A model generated the notes under the pieces. That model searched no databases. It was given only the letters and a program-made list of their open reading frames with translations, and was not told the origin of the DNA. A stretch of DNA of 64,000 nt, taken from positions 62,001-126,000 of IMG/VR virus record IMGVR_UViG_3300035698_024657. One strand, written 5' to 3'. Of the stretch, positions 14,977 through 24,450 are shown in pieces. A program made the position numbers and the translations under genes. Origin of the DNA: a virus. The first letter of the stretch is position 1. Every line of letters begins with the position of its first letter.

Positions 14977-15921
14977 CTATTTAGGTAAAAGCCCTTCCGC
15001 TATTAATAGATTTTTTACTTCTTCACGCGATGCAAATGGTCCATCAGCAGAATCATAGCCATCTACCATTTCTTCGCCCAACTTCTCACTTTCGAACGCC
15101 CCAATTATTTCGACAGTTCCTCCAGTATGTTCCGCAAAAATGTTCGCGATGTCTATAATCCGGATAGATGGTAATTCGGGAATACTAAATATTCCCCTAT
15201 CTACTGAGTGGACTGGGGGTGATGCTATTACAAAATTACCGAATATTGGAACTACGCTACGATACTCCAAACTATCAGTAACGGTACGCATAATCAAACC
15301 AATAGCCTGAGGGAATGTGGTAAAGAATCTCGTCATCCTTTCGTCGGTCACCGGAAAAACGGGATTTTTTTCGTTCAATTTATCTCGATACAATGGAATC
15401 AGCGACCCCGCAGAATTGAGAATATTACCGTAGCGTACACCAACAAATTTCGTCTTACTTGCTTTATGTGCCGCATTCGCCCATATCTGTTCGGCGATAT
15501 TTTTCGTCATTCCATAAAGAGTTCGTGGAGCAACGGCCTTATCAGTCGACACAAAACATGCAGAAGCAACGTCGTTTGCTAAACATGCACGAGTTATGTT
15601 CTTAGTTCCGATAATATTCGTCTGTACTGTCTGCATAGGATTATGTTCACAGATCTTAACATGTTTTTGCGCAGCGGTGTGTACGACTACATGCGGCTTA
15701 TAATGTGCAATCGCATCCATCACACTTTGTAAATCACGTACATCGCCCAATACAAACTTTACGTTATCCTCTCCAGCATACTTCAATGCCATTTTATACT
15801 GTTTCTGTTCGTCACGAGAAAACACTATAAACTGATGAAGAGATCCGGTCGTCTTATGTAAGAAGTCAATCAAATACGAACCAAGACTACCTGTTCCACC
15901 TGTTACGAAAATGCGTGCCAT
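14977..15921 (-). CDS. PseB/FlaA1-like UDP-sugar 4,6-dehydratase
   Basis: A 314-residue CapD-like SDR. The NAD motif is GGTGSLG (residues 8-14), FSRDEQKQ (34-41) is diagnostic of the UDP-GlcNAc inverting 4,6-dehydratase group, and HTAAQKHV (81-88) is conserved. The catalytic set is Asp127 and Lys128 (STDKAV) with Tyr136 and Lys140 (YGMTK). The family takes UDP-GlcNAc to a 4-keto-6-deoxy product, sometimes with C5 inversion, as the first step to pseudaminic acid, L-FucNAc or QuiNAc. With the DegT and acyltransferase genes, a PseB-PseC-PseH-like order is plausible. Confidence 0.87.
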   Translation of the reverse strand: MARIFVTGGTGSLGSYLIDFLHKTTGSLHQFIVFSRDEQKQYKMALKYAGEDNVKFVLGDVRDLQSVMDAIAHYKPHVVVHTAAQKHVKICEHNPMQTVQTNIIGTKNITRACLANDVASACFVSTDKAVAPRTLYGMTKNIAEQIWANAAHKASKTKFVGVRYGNILNSAGSLIPLYRDKLNEKNPVFPVTDERMTRFFTTFPQAIGLIMRTVTDSLEYRSVVPIFGNFVIASPPVHSVDRGIFSIPELPSIRIIDIANIFAEHTGGTVEIIGAFESEKLGEEMVDGYDSADGPFASREEVKNLLIAEGLLPK

Positions 15922-16758
15922 CTATTTATTTCCTCCGCATGGACGACCCTTACCTATTTTTCCTGCTTTTATCATAGCGTCCTGAAGCCGCACATGATTT
16001 GCGCTACCTGTAACATTATCTCCATTAACACTGAAACTATTCTTTGAACAAAACCAACCATACCAATTCAATAGCCTTCCGCCTCTATACCCTGCAAAGA
16101 GTATCCTATCTCCAAACAATCCTTCAGGATTCTCAGGAGATTTAATACTTCCATGCTTAATATCTTTACCTGTAGGAAAACCTACATTTTTAGCTACGTC
16201 AGTCTTAGATATCATACCCCCCATAGACACAAGTATGCCGTAAGCGTAACAATGTTCCCCATCGTTCACGACACCTCCGCCATATTTAGGATGTACCCAA
16301 CCTGGCCAGGATTCACTAAATTCGGGCCGTTGTAAATTACCTGTCAACCCGTATAGATTGCCTTTCTTTCGTAAAAGTTTGATTGACTCAACAAACCATT
16401 CATGTGGATCACAAAGTGTTTCCCAGTCATCTTCCAAATTGATAAAGTAAGCTGTATCAGTTGCATCTAAAAGTGCTTGTGCAGTATCCCCCCAATATGT
16501 CCAGGGTTCAATCATTAACTTATGTACATTGGGAACAGTTTTCAAGTACTCAATACACTCAGCCGACTTCAACAAGGGTGTGTTGTAATATTGTAAGGAC
16601 TCCTCTGTAGGCACTGACTCAAAAATAATAAACTGCCAATTCGGATAAGTATTGTGTTCTACAAATGATTCAATATCCCGTTTAACTAAATCATGGCGAC
16701 CTGTACTTGTAAGCCATATAGATATCTTAGGATAATCAAAGTCTTCAATCAGATCCAT
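15922..16758 (-). CDS. GT-A glycosyltransferase, paralogue 1 of 3
   Basis: About 278 residues from ATG 16758, which has AAGGAG 7 bases upstream; the more distant ATG 16785 would lengthen the overlap with the previous gene. It opens with YPKISIWLTSTGRHDLVKRD, includes ESVPTEESLQYYNTPLL, and has LEDDWE as a metal-binding DxD-like motif. These blocks recur in the next two genes upstream, so the three arose by duplication. The second half (YGGGVVNDGEHCYAYG, GLFGDRILFAGYRGGRLLNWYGWF) likely sets acceptor specificity. A family 2-type transferase; donor and acceptor unknown. Confidence 0.75.
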   Translation of the reverse strand: MDLIEDFDYPKISIWLTSTGRHDLVKRDIESFVEHNTYPNWQFIIFESVPTEESLQYYNTPLLKSAECIEYLKTVPNVHKLMIEPWTYWGDTAQALLDATDTAYFINLEDDWETLCDPHEWFVESIKLLRKKGNLYGLTGNLQRPEFSESWPGWVHPKYGGGVVNDGEHCYAYGILVSMGGMISKTDVAKNVGFPTGKDIKHGSIKSPENPEGLFGDRILFAGYRGGRLLNWYGWFCSKNSFSVNGDNVTGSANHVRLQDAMIKAGKIGKGRPCGGNK

Positions 16759-17545
16759 CTGGTTCTCCTTTATCACGTAAACCAAAATATCCTGCGTCTA
16801 ACGCATCCATGTAAATCTTCTTACTCCATGCCCGATCACGCCCAGTAACTTCAGTGTGCCCTATATGGGCAAAGGATCCAAAATATTTCAACATCACCCC
16901 CATATACATATCATGGTTTACCATCGCCTCATTTTGATGGCACTCAATCCGCCAGAAATCTTTCAACGGATGGTCCCTGGGATATCCGCCAATCCGTTGC
17001 ATCTTATCTACATCTACAAATGTAGCACCCCCTGCAGTAGGCCAGTAGAGGTAATCAGATATTGGGTGCCGCTTGACACCCACAAATCTTTTGTCGGTTT
17101 CATCGACTGTAGGATTAGATAAATCATTTCGAAAACCTAAAAGGTTAGGGTCGTCTTTGAGTAATTCAATACCATCAAGCCACTGGTCTTTCGGATCACA
17201 TACACATAAGCAGTCATCTTCAAGACATATGGCATATTCCGCATTAGTCACTGTCAAGAATTTAGATAGAACCGTTCCAAATGGTGGCCACGGTTCTGCC
17301 CATATGCGCATATCAGTGCTCTCAGGGACTACCTCTCTAACTTCTTTAAGATATTCTAAGCACCTATCTGTCTGCATAAGAGGAGTATTGAAATACTGAA
17401 GGCTCTCTTCTGTCGGAATAGATTCAAAGATAAGCCATTCGATATTAGGATAGGTATTATGCTCAAGAAAACTATTTATAGTAGTTCTCAAGAATTCAAA
17501 CCTACCTGTACTTGTAATCCATACCGAGACTTTAGGGTAATCCAT
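16745..17545 (-). CDS. GT-A glycosyltransferase, paralogue 2 of 3
   Basis: A 266-residue GT-A transferase starting MDYPKVSVWITSTGRFEFLR. It shares ESIPTEESLQYFNTPLMQ with paralogue 1, and its metal motif is LEDDCLCVC. The second half has GGATFVDVDKMQRIGGYPRDH and AHIGHTEVTGRDRAWS, matched in paralogue 3 by GGAQLMDAYKVSDIGGFIKDH and AHIGHHGVQGGDRGWT. AGGGAAG precedes ATG 17545. It overlaps both neighbours by 14 bp. It probably adds one residue of a glycan; donor unknown. Confidence 0.75.
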   Translation of the reverse strand: MDYPKVSVWITSTGRFEFLRTTINSFLEHNTYPNIEWLIFESIPTEESLQYFNTPLMQTDRCLEYLKEVREVVPESTDMRIWAEPWPPFGTVLSKFLTVTNAEYAICLEDDCLCVCDPKDQWLDGIELLKDDPNLLGFRNDLSNPTVDETDKRFVGVKRHPISDYLYWPTAGGATFVDVDKMQRIGGYPRDHPLKDFWRIECHQNEAMVNHDMYMGVMLKYFGSFAHIGHTEVTGRDRAWSKKIYMDALDAGYFGLRDKGEPDGSD

Positions 17546-18437
17546 TTTCTTCCCTCTTACTTAGAAAATACTCACGTGATTTTTTCGGCTGTTTATTCAA
17601 TCCATCACCGCACCAACCCTTTTCTGCCGCTTCTGCATACTGCTCCACAGTCCATCCGCGATCCCCTCCCTGTACACCATGATGTCCGATATGCGCAAGG
17701 CAACCATAGTAAGAGAGATTGATTCCCGTATACATTCCAGCTTCACGCATCTTACGCGACTGATCATGTTCAGTTTGTATATACTGATCAGGTGAATGAT
17801 CTTTAATAAATCCGCCGATATCACTTACTTTATACGCGTCCATCAATTGCGCACCACCAGAGCACCATTGTCGCCATATAACGTATCTCGTGTCTTCAAT
17901 ACTAAATGCCTCAGGAAATCTTGGGCACCCTTCGAATACCGTCTCATCGCGCAAATCCATACGTACCCCAAGTAATCTCGGATCAGCATGAAGTAATTTA
18001 ATGTTATCGACTAATTGTGCACCTGGATCGGTAACAGTGCGTAAATCATCTTCAATATTGATATAGTATCCTTCAGTATTTTCTAAGAGTTTCGTATACG
18101 TCAAACCCAGGCGTTCAAAAGGTTGTATGTATATCGTAAAAGTAACATCAGGAAATTTCTCTTCTAAAGAATTCAAATACTCTTCAGTGGCAGCCTCATC
18201 AATGTATTCTAATGCAAAGAATTTCTTTGAAACATCAGTCATTTGTGAATGTACAATAACAAATTCGTAATTCAAATATGTGCAATGCTCGATCCACGAT
18301 TCAATTGTAGTTATCAATACATCAAGTCTACCTGTAGAAGTTACCCATACACTTATTTTAGGGAACTCCGCAGCGTTAGCATAATGTGACTCATAGTCAA
18401 AAGATGGATCACTAATTTTTGGCGTAGATCCTGGCAT
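17532..18437 (-). CDS. GT-A glycosyltransferase, paralogue 3 of 3
   Basis: A 301-residue transferase with a ~25-residue N-terminal extension before FPKISVWVTSTGRLDVL, the block it shares with the two downstream paralogues. IEDDLRTVTDPGAQLVDNI carries the metal-binding acidic motif. LGVRMDLRDETVFEG, GGAQLMDAYKVSDIGGF and AHIGHHGVQGGDRGWT match paralogue 2 closely, so these two form the nearer pair. AAGGAG lies 10 bases before ATG 18437. Acceptor and donor unknown. Confidence 0.75.
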   Translation of the reverse strand: MPGSTPKISDPSFDYESHYANAAEFPKISVWVTSTGRLDVLITTIESWIEHCTYLNYEFVIVHSQMTDVSKKFFALEYIDEAATEEYLNSLEEKFPDVTFTIYIQPFERLGLTYTKLLENTEGYYINIEDDLRTVTDPGAQLVDNIKLLHADPRLLGVRMDLRDETVFEGCPRFPEAFSIEDTRYVIWRQWCSGGAQLMDAYKVSDIGGFIKDHSPDQYIQTEHDQSRKMREAGMYTGINLSYYGCLAHIGHHGVQGGDRGWTVEQYAEAAEKGWCGDGLNKQPKKSREYFLSKREENGLP

Positions 18438-19344
18438 AGTCTACCAACTCCTTGTATGCTTTAGGCATATGTAACTTAAGATACGTATGAAAAAACGGAC
18501 TAATCTTAGCCTTAGTAGGATAAACAAATTCCTTCCCTACAGTCATATTTTCAAACATCACATCTGGGACATGCCAACATAGTGGCGCATCCATATCCAC
18601 GTCATTAAAGTCTGCAATTTTATACCCCAATTGTTGTATTCTATGGGCAAACATAAGTTCCCCTACATAAACTGCCCAGTCACGATAACATTTTCCCTGA
18701 TTAAACCAATCTTTGCCCCAATACTGATCGAACAACTGATAGACATGTCCTCGAATAAAAGAGAAAAATCCCGCATTATAATACACGGAGGGCGAAGCCA
18801 ATACATTACCTATGATGTCAGTATATTTAATATGACCGGGACATTGAAACGGTTTTACGGTCATCCATGCACCAACTAAACCAATCTCATCGTCCTCACA
18901 CATCTTATCAATACCATCTTTATACCAACCATCCTTTATAGGAGTACAATCTGCGTCACATGTGAAATAATACCGAAAGTTAGGGTACGCGTGATATAGG
19001 GCCTGCCTATCTGCAAACGGTCCAGGATACTTAACTTCTGGCGCATCCAAAACTTTAATAGTCGTGCCAAATTTTGTTGTCGTCCCATCAATTTCTTGAT
19101 AATATTCTTTAGTCAGCGCACAATCCGTATCGGCGTTAATGATCACAAAATACTCAAGGAATGTACCCGGATCAAATTCCACAAAACCTTCAATCGATGT
19201 CTTAATGAAGTATAATTTTTCAAGGGGATCTAAAATTTGTCCCCCAGCGGAATCTTTATTGAACGGGGTATCCGCCATATTATATATAATTATCGAAGCA
19301 ATCGCATAATTTTTCGGCAAATGGTTATACTGGGAATGTATCAT
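18412..19344 (-). CDS. Putative GT-A glycosyltransferase
   Basis: A 310-residue protein with ASIIIYNMADTPFNKD near the start, then EYFVIINADTDCALTKEYY and YYFTCDADCTPIKDGWYKDGI, where DAD is a DxD-type metal motif. Later segments (YYNAGFFSFIRG, LMFAHRIQQLGYKIADF, LCWHVPDV) are aromatic-rich, as in galactosyl- or glucuronosyltransferase-like proteins. It starts in an ATGA overlap with the upstream methyltransferase gene. I infer a sugar transferase from fold-like motifs and context; the family is not certain. Confidence 0.65.
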   Translation of the reverse strand: MIHSQYNHLPKNYAIASIIIYNMADTPFNKDSAGGQILDPLEKLYFIKTSIEGFVEFDPGTFLEYFVIINADTDCALTKEYYQEIDGTTTKFGTTIKVLDAPEVKYPGPFADRQALYHAYPNFRYYFTCDADCTPIKDGWYKDGIDKMCEDDEIGLVGAWMTVKPFQCPGHIKYTDIIGNVLASPSVYYNAGFFSFIRGHVYQLFDQYWGKDWFNQGKCYRDWAVYVGELMFAHRIQQLGYKIADFNDVDMDAPLCWHVPDVMFENMTVGKEFVYPTKAKISPFFHTYLKLHMPKAYKELVDYARIYAKN

Positions 19345-19934
19345 CGACTATATACCCACCCAATTTGATACCCTTTAAAAAGTGGTACTACACCAACGTT
19401 TTCAAAAAATTGCTGAATATACGTGCCCTTACCTATTTCATCATTCACATGATCATCTACTACAATGAGTGCACCCTTTTGCATGTGGCGTTCTATAGCA
19501 AGAAATTCTTTCACATGATGAAAGGCAGACGCATGAGGATTATCAGCATCAAGATCAAATGAATCTAAATACAATAAATCAATTGGATGAGACGGCACAA
19601 ATTTCCATAAATATTCAACGGAATCTGAGACAATTACTTCCACTTGATCATTTTTACATAGCTGTCGCGAAATATCACAATTTTCCTTTGATATATCAAT
19701 AGATAGTACATTACCTCCATGCATTTTGACAAACTCACTGAATAATACTGTACTATAACCATCTCGCATACGTTTACGCATTTCCGTATCAGTATTCCGT
19801 ACAGTACCTGTTTCAACGATATAATAACTACTCTGTTCTTTATCTACTAAATATTGGAACATTATTCGAAACGTTTCTTCTCTAATAGTCAAATTATTTG
19901 CGTATATACCGTTAAATTTAGACATAAAATTCAT
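19341..19934 (-). CDS. SAM-dependent methyltransferase
   Basis: A 197-residue class I methyltransferase. YIVETGTVRNTD is motif I, VLSIDISKENCDISR motif II, DLLYLDSFDLDA motif IV and ALIVVDDHV the following strand; this pattern fits the Methyltransf_24/CmcI-like group. Lying between glycosyltransferases, it most likely methylates a sugar hydroxyl to modify or cap the glycan. AAAGGA precedes ATG 19934. A protein or small-molecule target cannot be excluded. Confidence 0.78.
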   Translation of the reverse strand: MNFMSKFNGIYANNLTIREETFRIMFQYLVDKEQSSYYIVETGTVRNTDTEMRKRMRDGYSTVLFSEFVKMHGGNVLSIDISKENCDISRQLCKNDQVEVIVSDSVEYLWKFVPSHPIDLLYLDSFDLDADNPHASAFHHVKEFLAIERHMQKGALIVVDDHVNDEIGKGTYIQQFFENVGVVPLFKGYQIGWVYSR

Positions 19935-19940
19935 ATTTAT

Positions 19941-20744
19941 CTAATCCTTTAACTCCATCTTGCAAATGGCTTCCCAAGATTCCTTTAAATTTCGTCTTAC
20001 CCAATCTCCATCATGCCGCTTTCTGGCCTTTGCAGCAGGTTTCTCCGCCCCTACATGCCCGAAATGGTATATACAACTATCCGCAACTACTCTGAATTCT
20101 ATAGGAAGATTTTCTTTTTTTGCGGTTTTATATAAATCACATAAAAAGACCCCGTCTTCCCCAAATTCAATGGTTTCATCCAGGCCGCCCATTTTCTCAA
20201 ATAATTCTCGTTTAATAAAATATCCCCCAGTAGGATAATACGCCGAATCTTCTATTACGTCCCGATGCTCTCGCCAGGTGGCATTAAAGTCGTCTTCTCT
20301 GAATGTTTCAGGAGAATCTCCATAATCCCACTCATTATGTGCGCCTCCCTTAGTTTCAACATGTGCCGTAGGATAACTATATACTGTTGAACATAAATGT
20401 TGAAATAGCATATCAGCCTTAACCTTAGCGATAAGTGCCTCATCCCAACCAGGCGCAGGATAAATATCATCATCCATAAAATGGAAAAATTTTCCTTTTG
20501 CTTGTGCAAATAATATATTTGAACGAGAAGAAATAGATAAATTTTGCGCAGAGTGTGTATATACAGATACAATTGCGTCATGCTTTGCTGCAACATTATC
20601 TAATTCAGGAGTTGCCATATTTCCGTGTACTAAGACTTCAAAAGGATTCACAGTATTTTTAGTTAATCCTTTTAGCATTAGATCTAAATACGTAGGATTA
20701 TCTAAAGATACGCATACAATTGAAATTACTGGATCATTATTCAT
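19941..20744 (-). CDS. Family 2 glycosyltransferase
   Basis: A 267-residue GT2 enzyme. ISIVCVSLDNPTYLDLMLKGL is the N-terminal nucleotide-binding strand and helix, FFHFMDDDIYPAPGWDEAL holds the DDD metal motif, and YPTGGYFIKRELFEKMGGLDE with EFGEDGVFLCDLY supplies the catalytic acid region (ED). AAGGGAACAG precedes ATG 20744. It resembles the next gene downstream in layout and probably acts in the same glycan chain. Confidence 0.85.
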   Translation of the reverse strand: MNNDPVISIVCVSLDNPTYLDLMLKGLTKNTVNPFEVLVHGNMATPELDNVAAKHDAIVSVYTHSAQNLSISSRSNILFAQAKGKFFHFMDDDIYPAPGWDEALIAKVKADMLFQHLCSTVYSYPTAHVETKGGAHNEWDYGDSPETFREDDFNATWREHRDVIEDSAYYPTGGYFIKRELFEKMGGLDETIEFGEDGVFLCDLYKTAKKENLPIEFRVVADSCIYHFGHVGAEKPAAKARKRHDGDWVRRNLKESWEAICKMELKD

Positions 20745-20756
20745 AATACTGTTCCC

Positions 20757-21497
20757 TTATTTTGAAGGTAATTGGTCCCCTACATGAAGTATTCCGTTAT
20801 ACAATGTACCCCAAGGCATCTTCCACTTACGCATAAATGTGCCTTTTGCGTTTTCTCTATGCTGTGCCTCATTAGGAATCTTATCAGTGGTGATACATTG
20901 AAAATGGTATACACAACAATCGGCTACTGCGCGAAATTCGTAAGGCTTGCCCGCTTGTTGTGCCGCAAAATAAATCTTCGCAGCAAAATCAGGATCAGTA
21001 CCAAAACATGGGAAGTATGCTTCATCATACCCACCTACCTCATCCCACAATGCTTTCGTTACAAAAATAGGACAATACGGCGATATGACATCTTCAGTGT
21101 TACGCTCCGCCAACCACCTCTTCATGAGGGCATCCTCATCAAAGTCTTTAGGAGTTTTACCAAAATCCCAAGGTGAGTTCATACAAGCATTGTTATACTG
21201 TGGCTCAATCATCAAAGAAGTCAAATACTGATAAGGAATATCGGGATTAATTTTTGCAACAAGTGCAGTATCCCAGCCAGGACCTACCCACATGTCATCA
21301 TTCAAATAGCAAATATAATCCCCAGTTGCTTGTCTGCCCAATAAATTGAGCGCTTTAGGTAACCCAAGATTATTCTCTGCCGTATTTTGATGAATGAGTA
21401 CCTCATGGTCAATAACAGTATTCTTCTTAATAGAATCTACAAGAAATTTCGTATATTCTAAATTGTCTAATGTGGGGATTAAAATTGATATTTTCAT
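20757..21497 (-). CDS. Family 2 glycosyltransferase
   Basis: A 246-residue GT2 enzyme starting MKISILIPTLDNLEYTKFLV. The metal motif is NDDMWVGPGWD; FVTKALWDEVGGYDEAYFP and CFGTDPDFAAKIYFAA form the acceptor side with a catalytic Asp. It parallels the neighbouring GT2 gene (DDDIYPAPGWD), suggesting an old duplication. Its start overlaps the stop of the RmlD-like gene as ATGA. Confidence 0.85.
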   Translation of the reverse strand: MKISILIPTLDNLEYTKFLVDSIKKNTVIDHEVLIHQNTAENNLGLPKALNLLGRQATGDYICYLNDDMWVGPGWDTALVAKINPDIPYQYLTSLMIEPQYNNACMNSPWDFGKTPKDFDEDALMKRWLAERNTEDVISPYCPIFVTKALWDEVGGYDEAYFPCFGTDPDFAAKIYFAAQQAGKPYEFRAVADCCVYHFQCITTDKIPNEAQHRENAKGTFMRKWKMPWGTLYNGILHVGDQLPSK

Positions 21498-22369
21498 AAT
21501 TCACGCAACTGTGTATCAAAATCTGCAATTTGTAACTTTGCTAATTGGTCCGGCCAATTAGTAACTAACGTTTTATCTGCCCGAACACTATCATCACGGC
21601 GTATTTCGATATCCAAACCTTTCTCCGTCATATAGTCTACCAAGATATCATATTTACTTAACTGCGGCGTAGCAATATGCAATAAATTTGGAGTAATTTC
21701 AATTTGCTTATCTAAAATACGCCAACACATCTTGCCGAATTCTACACCAGTTATCGGAGATATATACCACTCAGTATACCCTCCAACGCATTCCTGTTGC
21801 TTGAACCACGTAAACATTTGAAATGCAGCAGGACTGAGCTCCTCGCCAAGTAAGCAGCATCTAAATACTTGTGAACGTTGTTTAACTACTTCGTCAGCAA
21901 ACACTTTAGCATACCCATATAATCCGTAAGATGGTGAAGGCTGGGCACTTTCATGATAAGGGCCGTCTTTACCATCAAATACACAATCGGTACTGGGATG
22001 AATTAACTTCGGCCCATATATCATGGACAAGGCAATAGGTAATTCAGTATTAATCATGAAATATTCACGAGTTGTAGGAGTCGCCCCCGGCTCAAATTTA
22101 TTCAATACCCCAATACAATTAATGACCATATCAACATCGCCAATTTGCTCTGTTAAATCTTGCACGCGATGTATCTGAGGTATAGTAGGATGTACTGCAT
22201 CAAAAAGAATTCGAGTATGATCTAACACTCCCCCATATACGGCATCGAGCTGATTGAATTTCTCCTCAGATCGCGCAGTCAAGACTAAATCACACTTATC
22301 TTTCAATACTTTATAGACGGAACTGCCTAACATACCAGTAGCGCCTATAATTGCAACGCGTTTCCTCAT
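21494..22369 (-). CDS. RmlD-like dTDP/UDP-sugar reductase
   Basis: A 291-residue SDR of the RmlD substrate-binding family. The NAD(P) motif is GATGMLG (9-15); the family signature STDCVFDGKDGPYHE starts at 126; Tyr151 and Lys155 (LYGYAK) are catalytic. RmlD makes dTDP-rhamnose from the 4-keto sugar; related FnlB-type enzymes act on UDP-acetamido sugars in the L-FucNAc route. With the PseB-like and cupin enzymes in the block either reading fits. It abuts the next gene by one base. Confidence 0.82.
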   Translation of the reverse strand: MRKRVAIIGATGMLGSSVYKVLKDKCDLVLTARSEEKFNQLDAVYGGVLDHTRILFDAVHPTIPQIHRVQDLTEQIGDVDMVINCIGVLNKFEPGATPTTREYFMINTELPIALSMIYGPKLIHPSTDCVFDGKDGPYHESAQPSPSYGLYGYAKVFADEVVKQRSQVFRCCLLGEELSPAAFQMFTWFKQQECVGGYTEWYISPITGVEFGKMCWRILDKQIEITPNLLHIATPQLSKYDILVDYMTEKGLDIEIRRDDSVRADKTLVTNWPDQLAKLQIADFDTQLREL

Positions 22370-23284
22370 TTAAAATTCCTCTACTTTCAAAACAAGTTCA
22401 CGTAACCTGTCAGAAAACTTATGTTTTTCTAAAACAATCTTCTGGCCATATTCTGCCATAAGTTTGCGGCGTCCTTCATTTGCCAAATAATATTTTACTT
22501 TTTCAACGCATTCTCCAGGCGTCTTATATGTATCGCACATCTTACCAATTTCAAACCAATCTTCAATCCCCGCAACATGATTAGTCAATAGAAAACCACC
22601 CGCACCCATAATTCGGTAATCTCGAGCACTCATGGACAGCGCTACTCGCGGCCAACCCGAATGCCCAATATTTACTTTAGTACATTGGCACATCTTATTA
22701 TGGTCACGGTTAAAAATGTTTGTCCAGTGTTCAAATTCCGCCGACTCCTTCGTAGCAAAATCTTTGAGAGCAGTAAGTGCATCGTGTCTGCCGTCATGCA
22801 CGGTAAGGTCGGATCCCGCGAAAGCCACATCAGCATCATACGCAAAATGATCTTTAGACGCTAAAGATTCTATACAATGCCAAATAGGTGAAATCCCTTC
22901 AGACAACCAATGAATATTGTCTATTCCTGCTTTCCGATATTTCTCAACGTTACCCTTACCTATCGTAAATTTTAGGTGGCAATGTTGAAACATTGGGCCA
23001 TTGGAATTCAAGAAGATATTGATATCATAGCGAACATCGAAATTCCACATCACTGTTAAAACTTTTTTCGAAAGTTCCGCAATAATATCATTATACCTGA
23101 TATCTTTAGCTAAAAGTACGAAATCTGGTTTATGCGTATCTACCATTTCTAAAATGCCTACCGCACCCGGAGCAACTCGGGGATCATTCACCGCAACAAC
23201 AGTATGTCCTAATTCTTCAAGCCCTCCCTTCACATAATGCCCCGATTGCATATCCAACATCGGAAAACCTATCACAATCTTCAT
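22370..23284 (-). CDS. CgeB-like GT-B glycosyltransferase
   Basis: A 304-residue protein resembling the CgeB/Glyco_trans_1_2 group. KIVIGFPMLDMQSG and KPDFVLLAKDIRYNDII mark the first Rossmann domain; VAFAGSDLTVHDGRHDALTAL and VNIGHSGWPRVALSMSARDYRIMGAGGFLLTN, with IEDWFEIGKMCDTYKTPGE, mark the donor-binding domain. The C-terminus (YGQKIVLEKHKFSDRLREL) is typical of the group. It belongs to the glycan block; specificity unknown. Confidence 0.75.
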   Translation of the reverse strand: MKIVIGFPMLDMQSGHYVKGGLEELGHTVVAVNDPRVAPGAVGILEMVDTHKPDFVLLAKDIRYNDIIAELSKKVLTVMWNFDVRYDINIFLNSNGPMFQHCHLKFTIGKGNVEKYRKAGIDNIHWLSEGISPIWHCIESLASKDHFAYDADVAFAGSDLTVHDGRHDALTALKDFATKESAEFEHWTNIFNRDHNKMCQCTKVNIGHSGWPRVALSMSARDYRIMGAGGFLLTNHVAGIEDWFEIGKMCDTYKTPGECVEKVKYYLANEGRRKLMAEYGQKIVLEKHKFSDRLRELVLKVEEF

Positions 23285-23288
23285 TTAA

Positions 23289-24449
23289 TTAGCCCAATTC
23301 ATTTAACTTTTCCAAATATTTAGATGCTAAGACATCCCACGAATAGTTTTCTTGAATAATAATACGATTAGCATCACCTAACTGTTCCAATGTAGGAAAA
23401 TTATCACATGCGAATTGCATTTTTTGCATTAAATTATATGCACTGGGGGTAAACATAGGTACATCACCATAAGGCAAAATAGTTTGATCCATGACATCTA
23501 CTAATAGAGGATAATCTAAAGGAAACCATTCATTCATTGGTGGCGCATTCGTAGTAATTACCGGCAAGCCACAAGACATCGCTTCTAATATGGGGAGACC
23601 TAATCCCTCACGCCTACTCGGTGCCAAATAAATTTTACCGTTGCGATAAAGATCAATTGCATCGGGTACTTCAGCTAAACTGACATATTCTTCGCCCTGC
23701 GGATGACGTAAAGGGTTATGTGCCTTCTCACCTATCTGGCTATGAATATTTATACTAACCTTACCTTTATATCCTTGAAATTCTAACTGACGGAACGCAG
23801 TTTGAACAATATCAGACCCTTTACGCACACCTGAGCCCCCAAAACCTACGCTATGGAGAAAAGTGTACTGCTTTTGACTTATTTTATCGATTACATCAGA
23901 AACTTCAAGAGATCCTTTAATGTCTGAGGAAGACTGCACAACGCCATCTACTAAAATATGGCTGGGAGAACTTTTTCTCCCCAATTTACAGTTTTCTGGA
24001 CAAAAATAATCGGTATCTATAGGAAAAGGGAGATGTACACATTCCCCTGGCCAAGATTCTGCGTAAATAGCTGCCCCTATTTTAGTAACATTGATTACAA
24101 GATCAATATACTCGGCATAAGGAAGAAATTTGGCGAGTTCAATACTATCAATCATCGGAATGAGAACAATTTTAACTCTGCTCGCTGATAATATTTCAAA
24201 AAGATCAAAATTGAATGGGGTTTCAAGAAGAATGACAACGTCGGGCTCACACGTATCCAAATATTCGTGAATTTGTGAGGGAGTAAGTGAAATATCCCCA
24301 AAAGTGTGGGGAATATCTACATCAAGTGTGCCCTTAATGGGATGGTTGATAACTAACTGACTATCAATGGGAAGATATTTTCGAAAATTTGAAGCAATCA
24401 CACCCAGGCCACTATGATTCGAGTACGCAACGAGACCTATCTTGCACAT
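23289..24449 (-). CDS. GT4-family glycosyltransferase
   Basis: A 386-residue GT-B enzyme. The donor-binding signature is SRREGLGLPILEAMSCGLPVITTNAPP, with the E-x7-E motif of family 4, preceded by IYLAP. LVAYSNHSGLGVIASNFRKYL is the N-terminal acceptor loop, and KFLPYAEYIDLVINVTKIGA lies in the first domain. Part of a run of six GT-B genes between 22370 and 28894. Donor and acceptor unknown. Confidence 0.85.
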   Translation of the reverse strand: MCKIGLVAYSNHSGLGVIASNFRKYLPIDSQLVINHPIKGTLDVDIPHTFGDISLTPSQIHEYLDTCEPDVVILLETPFNFDLFEILSASRVKIVLIPMIDSIELAKFLPYAEYIDLVINVTKIGAAIYAESWPGECVHLPFPIDTDYFCPENCKLGRKSSPSHILVDGVVQSSSDIKGSLEVSDVIDKISQKQYTFLHSVGFGGSGVRKGSDIVQTAFRQLEFQGYKGKVSINIHSQIGEKAHNPLRHPQGEEYVSLAEVPDAIDLYRNGKIYLAPSRREGLGLPILEAMSCGLPVITTNAPPMNEWFPLDYPLLVDVMDQTILPYGDVPMFTPSAYNLMQKMQFACDNFPTLEQLGDANRIIIQENYSWDVLASKYLEKLNELG

Positions 24450-24450
24450 T

